Of a stretch of 64,000 bases of DNA, positions 1 through 8,313 are shown one piece after another. The first letter of the stretch is position 1. The number at the start of each line of letters is the position of its first letter. The stretch is taken from contig UQLY01000011.1 in assembly GCA_900542015.1 (NCBI GenBank), forward strand, positions 1 to 64,000, given 5' to 3'. Source of the DNA: an uncultured Lachnospiraceae bacterium. GTDB taxonomy: Bacteria > Bacillota > Clostridia > Lachnospirales > Lachnospiraceae. Both the position numbers and the translations under genes were made by a program. Under the pieces are notes generated by a model. That model had not been told where the DNA came from. It saw nothing but the letters and a program-made list of their open reading frames with translations, and did no database searches.

Positions 1-45
1 ACTCTCTCAGATAAATTCCTGCTAAAAACGTGTCCACTTACTTGA

Positions 46-297
46 CTATAGTTCAACAGACTGGTTCGCCTGCTGCACCTTCTTTCTGTACTTGGAAAAC
101 ATCCCTTCCTTTTGTACCTGATGAACCGTACTCTTACGATACTTAGTATGCTCAGCCGACTTCTTGGTCGGGTCTCGTTCTACGGTATAGATGTTACTCC
201 CCTTGATAGCTGCCTGCTTCGGTTCATGAGTATGAAGCTTTGCTTTCTGCTTGGTATGAATCACCATCGGCTTGTCATCCACTTTTTTGATTTTCAA
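46..297 (-). CDS. Truncated conserved ICE protein (N-terminal part)
   Basis: A highly basic 83-residue protein starting from TTG at 297 behind a GGAGGAGGTG ribosome site. The start MKIKKVDDKPMVIHTK is the N-terminus I associate with a longer (200+ residue) conserved protein found next to the conjugation genes of Tn1549-type elements. Here it stops just after KKVQQANQS, a point where relatives as I recall them continue. Its function is not known; the family is rich in Lys/Thr/Ala and may be a structural or membrane-linked transfer component. The early stop coincides with an unrelated sequence filling positions 1-45, so I read it as a truncation by insertion or rearrangement. Confidence 0.6.
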   Translation of the reverse strand: MKIKKVDDKPMVIHTKQKAKLHTHEPKQAAIKGSNIYTVERDPTKKSAEHTKYRKSTVHQVQKEGMFSKYRKKVQQANQSVEL

Positions 298-324
298 CTT
301 CGTTCACCTCCTCCTTTTTGAGCA

Positions 325-367
325 TAAAAATAGCCATTACAGAGAACTGAATCTCCATAATGGCTAT
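325..367 (-). terminator. Hairpin terminator after the zinc-ribbon gene
   Basis: A 10-bp perfect stem (ATAGCCATTA at 330-339 with TAATGGCTAT at 358-367) is followed on the minus strand by a T5 run at 325-329. It lies between the zinc-ribbon gene and the truncated ICE gene. The loop is long (18 nt), so efficiency is uncertain. Confidence 0.6.
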
Positions 368-372
368 AAATC

Positions 373-558
373 TCATTTGATTAAAATTTTCTTTTTTCCG
401 TCTGCTTCTCTTTCCAGAACAAATACCATATCGTTTGTCCGTTCAAAAAAGCCCATATCCTTCTTCCAACTCATACCACATTTACAATGTTGCAAACCGA
501 TAAACTGTTGCTTCATCTTTTTCCCACAAACAGGGCATACTTTATTATTCTTGCCCAT
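373..558 (-). CDS. Small zinc-ribbon protein
   Basis: A 61-residue protein with two Cys pairs, CPVCGKKM near the start and CKCGM about 15 residues later, spaced as in a zinc ribbon. The rest is short and basic. I chose the ATG at 558 over the GTG at 564 because a GAGG ribosome site lies 10 nt upstream of the ATG. It begins inside the stop region of the DUF1016 gene, so the two are probably co-transcribed from the promoter at 1651-1679. I do not recognise a specific family; a helper of the DUF1016 protein or a DNA/RNA-binding protein are both possible. Confidence 0.65.
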   Translation of the reverse strand: MGKNNKVCPVCGKKMKQQFIGLQHCKCGMSWKKDMGFFERTNDMVFVLEREADGKKKILIK

Positions 559-563
559 AAACA

Positions 564-1550
564 CTAATCCTCAATCTGTGGAATATTAACCAATTCCTGA
601 AGTTTTCTCTCAAGCACCTTTTTATCAGGCAACTGCAATTTATACTCTGATACAAGCATTGGCGACATGGTTCTGCTCATAGCATACTCTACCACTTCAT
701 CATTCTTAGCTGCACATAAAATTAATCCTACACTAGGATTTTCGTGTTCCTTCTTTTTCTGACGGTCTAATGCTTCAAGGTAGAAATCCATCTTTGATAC
801 ATACTCTGGTTTAAACTTTCCAACCTTCAATTCAAACGCTACCAAACATTGCAACCCTCTGTGAAAAAACAATAAATCAATAGAATAATCCTCTCCACCA
901 ACCTGAACAACATACTCCTCGTCAATAAAAGTAAAATCTTTTCCCAGCTCCAAAATAAAATCTTTCATATTTTGAATTAATGCTTTTCTAAAGTCTTTTT
1001 CTTTATATGACTTAGGTAAATCAATAAATTCCATGATATATGAATCTAAAAACGGATTATCCTTCAAACCCTGAATTGGTTCCGGAAGTAATTTATCCTG
1101 TGACAACATATATCTTTCGTAATATCCACTATTTATCTGCCTTTCAAGTTCTCTGGCTGAATAAGATTCCTTAATACACAAAGTAATATAAAAATGCCTT
1201 TCTTCCGGTGTTTTTGCTTTAGACATAATTGCCAGATGATTACTCCAGCTTATTTGTGTCAACAGTGTTGTCACAAATTCATCCCCGGCATAAGTTTCAT
1301 AGAATTTTTTCATTCTATAAAGACCTCTTCGGTTAAATCCTTTTATACCTGGAAATGCTTGCTGTATTTCATTTGCAATTCCGTCAATATATGCATCACC
1401 AAAAGATGCCTGCTCCGCTTCTTTGCTTAATAACTCACCAACTTTCCAATACATATTGATAAGTTCTTCATTTACTTTCTTTAATGCATTTTGTCTGGAT
1501 TCATCAATAATCTTAATTAAATCTGCTGCGGACACCAAATCATTACCCAT
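564..1550 (-). CDS. DUF1016 / YhcG-family PDDEXK nuclease-like protein
   Basis: 328 residues from ATG 1550, with an AGGTGG site 9 nt upstream. The N-terminal half has the DUF1016_N pattern (MYWKVGELLS, FNRRGLYRMKKFYE, LLTQISWSNHLAIM). The C-terminal half has the YhcG PD-(D/E)XK-like nuclease fold: LGKDFTFIDEEY, then YSIDLLFFHRGLQCLVAFELK, where D and ExK are the expected catalytic residues. The family is common on mobile DNA and in restriction or defence contexts, but its substrate is not firmly known. It has its own promoter beside the VirB4 stop, so it looks like cargo. A 31-nt near-palindrome in its leader is repeated inside its coding region (1252-1282). Confidence 0.88.
   Translation of the reverse strand: MGNDLVSAADLIKIIDESRQNALKKVNEELINMYWKVGELLSKEAEQASFGDAYIDGIANEIQQAFPGIKGFNRRGLYRMKKFYETYAGDEFVTTLLTQISWSNHLAIMSKAKTPEERHFYITLCIKESYSARELERQINSGYYERYMLSQDKLLPEPIQGLKDNPFLDSYIMEFIDLPKSYKEKDFRKALIQNMKDFILELGKDFTFIDEEYVVQVGGEDYSIDLLFFHRGLQCLVAFELKVGKFKPEYVSKMDFYLEALDRQKKKEHENPSVGLILCAAKNDEVVEYAMSRTMSPMLVSEYKLQLPDKKVLERKLQELVNIPQIED
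1252..1282. repeat. 31-nt near-palindrome, copy inside the DUF1016 gene
   Basis: Contains ATTTGTGTCAACA, a central G, then TGTTGTCACAAAT, complementary except for one pair. The 31 nt are identical to 1570-1600. Here it encodes FVTTLLTQI, part of the conserved DUF1016_N motif that precedes SWSN. Confidence 0.9.
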
Positions 1551-1569
1551 AAGAACATTCCACCTTTCA

Positions 1570-1600
1570 ATTTGTGTCAACAGTGTTGTCACAAATTCAT
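1570..1600. repeat. 31-nt near-palindrome, copy in the DUF1016 leader
   Basis: Identical over 31 nt to 1252-1282. It lies 20-50 nt upstream of the chosen start and downstream of the predicted promoter (1651-1679), so it would be in the 5' untranslated RNA or act as an operator. Arms AATTTGTGTCAACA (1569-1582) and TGTTGTCACAAATT (1584-1597) match except for one base pair. Confidence 0.9.
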
Positions 1601-1650
1601 TCTTGCCATTTTGAAGCAAAATTATGATTTTTAAAATCAACCCTGCCTCA

Positions 1651-1679
1651 ATTATATCAAGACAGGGTTAATCTCTCAA
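1651..1679 (-). promoter_or_regulatory. Sigma-A-type promoter for the DUF1016 gene
   Basis: On the minus strand TTGAGA (1674-1679) is followed after exactly 17 bp by TATAAT (1651-1656). The -35 box overlaps the stop codon of the VirB4 gene. The spacer also holds one arm of a 7-bp inverted repeat (AACCCTG / CAGGGTT), which may serve as a weak terminator for the transfer operon. Confidence 0.7.
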
Positions 1680-4066
1680 TCAGTTTTTTCTGAAAGTTCT
1701 CTGGCTTCCTTCGCTTTCATTTCAGCGATACGTTCATGGATATTGGTGTTATACAGCTTATAAAGGTCAGTATCCTTGCTAATCTGATTATCAAAAGGAA
1801 TTACCACAGAACCGCACTTGATAAGCCCCATACCGGATGCAGTATTGGTTACAAATCGAAGCTGCGCCTCGGATACCCCGATTACCTCCGCCATCTTAGA
1901 GCTGTCTGTATTCGCCTGCTTAAGAAGTGCCACAAACTCGGAGTTTGCCAGCATAGTTGTTGCCGTATAATTCTGTAACAGATCGACCACGTTCTGGGTA
2001 ATACCCGTACATAGTCCACCCTGCTTACGAACCTTTTTCCAAAGCTGCTGTAAATACTTCGCTGAATACTCTGAATTTAGGAGCACATGGAACTCATCAA
2101 TATAGAGCCATGTTGCCTTGCCACGCTTACCATTCTCCACGATTCTCTGCTGAATGGACTCCATCATTACCAGCATGGTAATCGGACTAAGCTCAGCACC
2201 AAGGTCTCTAATACCATACACAGTAAATCGGTTATCCACATCCACATTGGTCTGATGATTGAAGATGTTAAGGGAACCGCTTACAAAAAGCTCAAGGGAT
2301 AATGCGATATCCTTTGCTTCCTCCTCCGGCTGTTCTAACAGTAAATCATAAAAGTCGCTCATGACCGGAATATACTTCTCCCTGCTTCTGGCAATGTCGA
2401 TATAAAGCTTTCTCACGCATCTGTCAATAATAGACTTCTGACGGGAATTTAAGCTGTCCCCGATACACTGCTCACAAAGACCAAGCATGAACTCACCCTT
2501 TTCTCTTACCCAGCCCTTGGTATCGTTCTGGTCAAGGTTCCATACATCCATGGCAAGCGGATTCACATAGTTATCCGTATAGGTGGACATATTTACCACC
2601 GTTCCGCCATAAGTATGGGCAATATCAAAGTATTCGTTCATTGGGTCAATTACGATTATTTCATCATCCCCGGACAAGAATACACTACCCATTTCCATCT
2701 TACAGAAGAAGGATTTACCGGAACCCGGCACACCGAATACGAATCCGTTACCGTTAATCAGTTTCTTACGGTTTCCCACATTGATGTTCTTACTAATCTG
2801 GTTGATACCATAGTAATTACCGCCGCTGTCATTCAGTTCCTGCACATTAAAAGGCATCAGTACCGCAAGGGACTGGGTAAGCATGGTTCTCATTGTCTCC
2901 ACCTGTCTTACACCAATCGGAAGTGCAGTATTGAGTGCCTCCCTCTGTTTCAGGAAATGCGTATCAATGGTACAGCTGTTACGCTTTCCAATGGTTTCGA
3001 TTGTCTCACAGATACTGTCAAGCTCCTTCTTACTCTCAGCCATAACGATAATGGTGACACCCACATAGAATAAGCACTGGTCATTTTCCCTGACATCATC
3101 CATAATCGCCTCAATCTCCCTTTTCTCCGTTCTCTTTGCATAAGAGATTTCTGTAGAAAAGTCATTGTTCTTATTACGGACTCTCTGCTGCTTGATAATA
3201 TCCGATTCAATACCTAGATATTTCTTCTGCAAAGTCTTTGTTGTCAGGTCCTTCGGTACGGGAACAACATCAATGCTTGTAATGGAGTGAACCGGCAGTG
3301 AAGTGATTTCATTGATGAAGCGGTCTGATAAGCTGCTCGGATACTTCTTAATGAATAACGCCCTGCAGAACTTGCTCTCATCCTCAAAATGATCCGGGAA
3401 GAACTTAATCATTCCGTTGCACAAATCATTCTTGAAATCTGCTCCCACCTTCTTTGCTTCCTTCAGACTGAAATTGAAGCTGTTTTCATCTCCCAGATGA
3501 TAATAGTCATAAAGCACCTTGATTCTTTCGTCTCCCGAAAGTGGTACAATCTCCGCACCAAGCTCAATAAATGCCTTATGAATGGTTGCCTCCAAAGTGG
3601 CAAACTGTGCCTTTGCCTCTTCAAAGTTCTTTCTCTCAATCGTGATGGTTAAGTATCTCTCCTGCTCAATACCCTGTCTGCCCTCACGAATCTTTTCCTC
3701 GATAATATCATTATAAATCTTACGGAAATGGTCATAGCCATCATTGCAGTAGGCAAGCAGGATATTCTGTCTCAAGTCAATCATGTTCTTATTCTTGTTA
3801 TTTATGGTAATCTTAAAATTACAGTCAAGAGAATTTAAGAACTTACAATATCTCTCAAAAATACCAATCTGCTCGTCCTCTGTTGCAGTCGTGTAATTGA
3901 TGTCCTGAAAACGATAACATTTGCTGTATCTGTTTCTTGCCACCTCAAAAATACCATTTTCCGCAACTGCCATAATCTCAATGGTTTCCTGAATGGATTT
4001 CGGAGTTTTATATAAAGGCTCACTGGCTTTCTTAAGCTCCTTAAATCCGTCTGCAAATAAACCCAT
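1676..4066 (-). CDS. virB4: VirB4/TraE-type conjugation ATPase
   Basis: A 796-residue cytoplasmic or membrane-bound ATPase of the type IV secretion system, of the kind annotated in clostridial CTns as the CD1110 family. It powers pilus assembly and substrate transfer. The Walker A motif GVPGSGKS lies near residue 445 and the Walker B motif LYIDEFHVLL near residue 655. RKQGGLCTGITQNV after Walker B fits the sensor region of VirB4/TraC-like proteins. The ATG at 4066 follows a GGAAGG site. It lies downstream of PrgI and VirB6 in the same direction, as in related elements. Length is normal for the family. Confidence 0.95.
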   Translation of the reverse strand: MGLFADGFKELKKASEPLYKTPKSIQETIEIMAVAENGIFEVARNRYSKCYRFQDINYTTATEDEQIGIFERYCKFLNSLDCNFKITINNKNKNMIDLRQNILLAYCNDGYDHFRKIYNDIIEEKIREGRQGIEQERYLTITIERKNFEEAKAQFATLEATIHKAFIELGAEIVPLSGDERIKVLYDYYHLGDENSFNFSLKEAKKVGADFKNDLCNGMIKFFPDHFEDESKFCRALFIKKYPSSLSDRFINEITSLPVHSITSIDVVPVPKDLTTKTLQKKYLGIESDIIKQQRVRNKNNDFSTEISYAKRTEKREIEAIMDDVRENDQCLFYVGVTIIVMAESKKELDSICETIETIGKRNSCTIDTHFLKQREALNTALPIGVRQVETMRTMLTQSLAVLMPFNVQELNDSGGNYYGINQISKNINVGNRKKLINGNGFVFGVPGSGKSFFCKMEMGSVFLSGDDEIIVIDPMNEYFDIAHTYGGTVVNMSTYTDNYVNPLAMDVWNLDQNDTKGWVREKGEFMLGLCEQCIGDSLNSRQKSIIDRCVRKLYIDIARSREKYIPVMSDFYDLLLEQPEEEAKDIALSLELFVSGSLNIFNHQTNVDVDNRFTVYGIRDLGAELSPITMLVMMESIQQRIVENGKRGKATWLYIDEFHVLLNSEYSAKYLQQLWKKVRKQGGLCTGITQNVVDLLQNYTATTMLANSEFVALLKQANTDSSKMAEVIGVSEAQLRFVTNTASGMGLIKCGSVVIPFDNQISKDTDLYKLYNTNIHERIAEMKAKEARELSEKTD

Positions 4067-4183
4067 ATCTTCTCTACCTTCCTTTCTGCTTTACGCTTTC
4101 CTTATGGATTTACGCACCACACCGGGAACAACACGGCTGGTGCACGGATTGCTCCCCAAAGGAAGTCAATCAAATCTGGTTAC

Positions 4184-4693
4184 TTATCGGGTTGCCTTAT
4201 AAATGACAGCCCCTGCTACAGCAGCTACCACTGCTGCAATCATTCCAATCAGAATGCCTTTTGTCTTTTTCTTCATAGCCTCAAAATCCTCCTTATTCTT
4301 CTTGTTGTCGGTTACTTCCGTTTTCTCTCCCTTCCCGGCTTTTTTCTTCTTACCCGTGTTACTCTGTTCTGCTTCATAAGCCTTAATTGCCTGCTCGCTC
4401 TCCGTTGACACATAAGTTAAAGCCTTGTTATGGAACATAAACTGAAGCTTCTTTCCCATATACTCATAAAAGCTCATGCCGTTATAGGAATAAAAACCGC
4501 CAAGGGCAATCGGTGCCACACAAGGAATTGCAACATAGGCTGCGCCCGTTAGCCCGATATACTTATAAAGCAGAAGAACCAGTCCACCACCGACTACCAC
4601 ACTCGCTACGGAAAAGATAAGCTGTTTGGCAGTAAGCCCTAATGCCACGGTCTCCTGATAACGGTCAATGTCTTTGTTAATCTCAATTACCAA
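4184..4693 (-). CDS. prgI: PrgI-family inner-membrane transfer protein (VirB3-like)
   Basis: 169 residues starting from TTG 4693, with AAGGAGGG 8 nt upstream. Residues 1-20 (VIEINKDIDRYQETVALGL) are the typical PrgI start, followed by two membrane segments (about 25-45 and 50-70) and the motif GGFYSYNGMSFYEYMGK. A Lys-rich linker and a third C-terminal hydrophobic segment (GILIGMIAAVVAAVAGAVI) follow. PrgI sits with VirB4 in Gram-positive conjugation systems and is thought to anchor the ATPase. The gap of 117 nt before VirB4 holds nothing clear. Confidence 0.9.
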   Translation of the reverse strand: MVIEINKDIDRYQETVALGLTAKQLIFSVASVVVGGGLVLLLYKYIGLTGAAYVAIPCVAPIALGGFYSYNGMSFYEYMGKKLQFMFHNKALTYVSTESEQAIKAYEAEQSNTGKKKKAGKGEKTEVTDNKKNKEDFEAMKKKTKGILIGMIAAVVAAVAGAVIYKATR

Positions 4694-4706
4694 TTCTCTT
4701 CCCTCC

Positions 4707-5549
4707 TTATAATCCTAATGCCTTGCTTGTCAGCGACTGTGCACCCTTCACACTGCCCACTGTCATGGCAATCGTAAATGTCATTTCACACAGATAAATA
4801 AGCGTCTTTGCCCAGTCTGCATAACTGCCCGTAAAGGCCGGAAGTCCGGCACTGATAAATGCATTGCAGACAATAATCGCAAGTGCCATGGTTACTGCTT
4901 CCATGACGACGGATAAAAAATACTTACAGTAAGTAACTGCGGTGTGGCTCACCATTCTGTTTCCGCCCATTGTGGAAAATGCAATCGCTCCAAGCGGAAC
5001 AATGATCAGAATCTTCAAAAATCTGAAATATACCGTGTAGATGATGAAAAAGCCACAGATAATGACAATAATCGACAACAGAGCTGCCAGAATAAGCATT
5101 ACCAGACTTTCTCCAAATCCCAGATTCTTAATGACATCCGCCTGTGTACTGTCGATTGACAAAGTTACGGTTGTTCCCGCACTCATCAGGTTTACCAGAT
5201 TACCTATGGATGTGAAGAATGCCTTCATAATCGTGACATTGTTTGCCACGAACCATTCTGCCAGTCCTAATCGGATGAACATTCGTAAGATGGATTCAAA
5301 CCGCATTTCATCTTTCACATCCACGCTCTCCGAGCAGAAACCTATGACAAAGAACAACACTACAAGGGAAGAGCCAACCGCTACAAAGATTGGCTCTATA
5401 CCCTCAATGATTGCCCACGGACCGCCACCCTTGAAGCTTACAGGTGACTGTCCGAGCATGGAAAACACAAGTGATATCTGGTTATTCCAGAAACCAAATA
5501 CCATTTCAAGCAAAGCAAGGATTTTGTCTCCAAGTTTAAAAATATCCAT
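4707..5549 (-). CDS. VirB6/TrbL-like conjugation channel membrane protein
   Basis: 280 residues with at least six hydrophobic segments and an extracellular or periplasmic stretch after the first. It matches the clostridial CD1112-type VirB6/TrbL-like family by its start (MDIFKLGDKILALLEMVFGF), by size, and by its fixed position between the Maff2 pilin-like gene and PrgI. Proteins of this class form the inner-membrane part of the DNA transfer channel. The start is ATG 5549 with a GGAG site about 11 nt upstream. Thirteen bases separate it from prgI, so translation is probably coupled. Confidence 0.88.
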   Translation of the reverse strand: MDIFKLGDKILALLEMVFGFWNNQISLVFSMLGQSPVSFKGGGPWAIIEGIEPIFVAVGSSLVVLFFVIGFCSESVDVKDEMRFESILRMFIRLGLAEWFVANNVTIMKAFFTSIGNLVNLMSAGTTVTLSIDSTQADVIKNLGFGESLVMLILAALLSIIVIICGFFIIYTVYFRFLKILIIVPLGAIAFSTMGGNRMVSHTAVTYCKYFLSVVMEAVTMALAIIVCNAFISAGLPAFTGSYADWAKTLIYLCEMTFTIAMTVGSVKGAQSLTSKALGL

Positions 5550-5597
5550 ACTTGTTACATCTCCTTCCTACCGTTTTGGGTATTCCCTTTTTGCATC

Positions 5598-5921
5598 TTA
5601 GAAGCCTAAGAATGTGAGTACTGTAGAAATACCTGCCATCATGACACCGGCTACGATGCCCTTAAGTGCAGAGTTCATGGTAGAAGAATCCTGCTGCTGG
5701 TATGCCTGTGCAAATTCCATGACATTCTTCGCAAGGATAATGACACCGACTGCACCGATAATTGCGATAACCAGTGTTTTCAGATTCTCAAGCGGCTGTG
5801 TCACCGCTGAAGTACCGGTTCCTGCCGCAAAACAGGTTGTGCTCATCTGTGTCAGCATCATGCCTGCTCCGCATAAAGCCGGTACTAACTTCTTTTTCAT
5901 TCCTCCAAAAAATCCCTTCAT
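5598..5921 (-). CDS. Maff2-family small membrane protein (likely pilin)
   Basis: 107 residues from ATG 5921, chosen over an upstream ATG at 5981 because GGAGG lies 7 nt before it. It has a signal-like N-terminus (KKKLVPALCGAGMMLTQM, then CFAAG), followed by two hydrophobic helices joined by a short polar loop (AYQQQDSSTMNSALK). That is the layout of VirB2/TrbC-type pilins, and Maff2 proteins occupy the pilin position in Tn1549-type elements. It probably forms a surface or membrane-spanning filament subunit. The pilin role is inferred from architecture and context. Confidence 0.82.
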   Translation of the reverse strand: MKGFFGGMKKKLVPALCGAGMMLTQMSTTCFAAGTGTSAVTQPLENLKTLVIAIIGAVGVIILAKNVMEFAQAYQQQDSSTMNSALKGIVAGVMMAGISTVLTFLGF

Positions 5922-6142
5922 ACTGCTACCTCCGTTCATTTTGTTGTCTGTTGTTACTGCTTTTACTTTCTTCATAATCAAAAATCTCCTTTTCTTTGTG
6001 GGCAGAAAAAGAGCCGCATATCCTTCTGATACACGGCTTGTTTCTGCGTTATAAGTGTCTCTATCAAAACGGGATAATCCCGGTAAATAAAGTAAGGTCG
6101 GGCTTTCTCCGACATGTTACTGCAACAACCACCTCCTATGCT

Positions 6143-8308
6143 CTAATGCTCCTGTAAATACTGTTCCCGAATCTTAGCCATCTCCCCGGATGGTGTATTC
6201 GGATAAAAGAAGGATAAAACTACAGACTTTGGGATTCCTGCTGCCATTGCCTTACGAAGCTCTGCTTTCTGCTCCTCAGAATAACTCCAGTGCATCATGC
6301 GGTTCGTTATGGTATCTTCCCAGTCCGTATCCTTCCTTTCATCCGGTGTCTCATCCACACGCTCCGGTTCCGTCTCTTGCGAATACTCCAGTTCATTCTC
6401 CTGTGAACGGTTCAGCTTTTCCTTCTCACTTTCCTCCTCAAGCTCAGAAAACCTTCTGCCAAGTTCCAGATCGCCCAGCATCATGAATTCCTCATAGGAA
6501 AGCGAATCAATATAGACATTCTCTCCCTTTTTCTGAAGCTTCTCATAATGCTCCACTGCCCGCTTTGACAGAATCTCAAATGGAGGACCGACAAGCGTAT
6601 TCTTCACATCAATCTGATGCACATAAGGCTCTCCCTTCCCGTCTGCCGTCTGGTTGAACATCGGATGGGCAAACGGAACATACTTGTTATCCAGAATCGG
6701 GTCAAAACCACGGATAAAGATAATGCATTTCTTGTTATCCAGCTTTCTTACCTCATCAGGAGTAAATATCTCACGTCCGAGCACATCATAATTTCTTGAT
6801 GAACTTCCCTGCCTTCCCTTTGTTTCTCCGCTTGACTTCTTATCAATTGTGCCTTTACCCAAAAGCTCTGACACATACTTGTGGGTACTCTGCTCATTTC
6901 CTCCAAGATATATGAAGGTATCGCAGTTGCCGGGGATGGTCTCCCAGGTATCCTTAAACAATGCCTTTAACTGGGCAAAGTTCTGAATGATGATAATGGA
7001 ACTGATTTCCCTGCTTCGCATGGTGGAAAGCAGAGAACAGAAGTCATCCGGCAATGCGACATTTGCAAATTCGTCCAGCATGAATGTGACATGAATCGGT
7101 AGTCTTCCCCCACAGTTAAAGTCTGCCTGATAATACAGCTCCTGAAAAATCTGCGTATACAACATACCGATAATGAAGTTATAGGACTTGTCACTATCGG
7201 GAATGACACAGAATAATGCTGTCTTTGTCTCTCCGTCCCCGTTTACACCGATTCCGATATCTGCAAGATTTAACTCATCCTTTGACAAAAGCCTTAATAC
7301 CTGCTTATTCTCCAGAAAAGCAAGTCTTGAGTTGGCACTGATAATAATGGAACGGACTGTATCTCCTGCACCACGCATACACTTGTTGTACTGCTTGACT
7401 GCCGGGTGATTGGCTCCAAGAGGTGAATTTTCCTCCAGAAACTTCATTCTCACATCCAGTCTTGATACTTTCCCCTGTTCCGTCACTTCTGCCTCTCCAA
7501 GCAGTTTCAGTACAGTCTCAAAGTTTCTCTTACTTGGCTTTTCTTCCAGCCATACATAGTAGAAGATTGCCTGTAAAAACAGTCCTTCCGCTTTCTCCCA
7601 GAACGGGTCGGAAGGAGTTGCACCCTTCGGTATCGTGTTACTGATCAGGTTGGTAATCAGCTTTACCACATCCGTTTCCTCACGGATATAGGAAAATGGA
7701 TTGTAACAGTCTGATTTATCCATCTCCAGCAGATTGATAACCTTCACATTGTAGCCATTGTTTTTTAACATCTGACCACAGCTTCTTAGGATTTCTCCTT
7801 TCGGGTCGGTACAGATAAAAGAACAGTTATGAGGCATCTGCATCAGATTCGGCTTTACCTCATAGAAGGTCTTACCTGCACCGGAACCGCCACAGATAAG
7901 AATGTTTCCGTTTAACTTAAGCCTTCTGAAATCCAGTGACATCTTCACATTCTGGCTCAAGATACGGTTGAAATTCTCATCCTTATCCATCAGAATCTTG
8001 TTTACCTTCGCAGGCGATTCCAACTTGGCTGTACCAAATTCCCTGCCGGGCATATAGTTTCTCTGACTGGTGTAATACATAACAACAGCCATAGCGTAGA
8101 CAACTACAACTATGGCTATCATTTTCACTGTATTCTCATTGAAATAATTCGCAAAGGGATCTTCGCATACGGTACTGAACCTGTCTAAAAATTCCATAAG
8201 ATCCATACCTTCCTCCCATGCTCCGCCAATCAGGTATCCCAGATACCCGGCAAGGATTGCACCAAGTAACAAAAATACCATGGAAGGTTTCTTCTTACTT
8301 GTCTGCAT
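6143..8308 (-). CDS. virD4: VirD4/TraG-type coupling protein (T4CP)
   Basis: About 721 residues. It couples the relaxosome to the secretion channel and is anchored by two N-terminal membrane segments (about 10-30 and 60-80). Walker A GGSGAGKT is near residue 140 and Walker B FMLDEFANVALP near residue 410. IPGNCDTFIYLGGNEQSTHKYVS is typical of clostridial CD1115-type VirD4. The C-terminal 100 residues are acidic and Arg/Glu-rich. I prefer ATG 8308, 8 nt after GAGG, over the GTG at 8314 that touches the PcfB stop (TAGTG). The 161-nt gap to the Maff2 gene contains a small hairpin only. Confidence 0.95.
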   Translation of the reverse strand: MQTSKKKPSMVFLLLGAILAGYLGYLIGGAWEEGMDLMEFLDRFSTVCEDPFANYFNENTVKMIAIVVVVYAMAVVMYYTSQRNYMPGREFGTAKLESPAKVNKILMDKDENFNRILSQNVKMSLDFRRLKLNGNILICGGSGAGKTFYEVKPNLMQMPHNCSFICTDPKGEILRSCGQMLKNNGYNVKVINLLEMDKSDCYNPFSYIREETDVVKLITNLISNTIPKGATPSDPFWEKAEGLFLQAIFYYVWLEEKPSKRNFETVLKLLGEAEVTEQGKVSRLDVRMKFLEENSPLGANHPAVKQYNKCMRGAGDTVRSIIISANSRLAFLENKQVLRLLSKDELNLADIGIGVNGDGETKTALFCVIPDSDKSYNFIIGMLYTQIFQELYYQADFNCGGRLPIHVTFMLDEFANVALPDDFCSLLSTMRSREISSIIIIQNFAQLKALFKDTWETIPGNCDTFIYLGGNEQSTHKYVSELLGKGTIDKKSSGETKGRQGSSSRNYDVLGREIFTPDEVRKLDNKKCIIFIRGFDPILDNKYVPFAHPMFNQTADGKGEPYVHQIDVKNTLVGPPFEILSKRAVEHYEKLQKKGENVYIDSLSYEEFMMLGDLELGRRFSELEEESEKEKLNRSQENELEYSQETEPERVDETPDERKDTDWEDTITNRMMHWSYSEEQKAELRKAMAAGIPKSVVLSFFYPNTPSGEMAKIREQYLQEH

Positions 8309-8313
8309 AGGCA

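Noticed and set aside
1..45. Group II intron end at the left edge
   Set aside because: Only 45 bases are available and no intron domain V/VI hairpin or GTGYG boundary is visible; an IS end is somewhat more plausible but also unproven.
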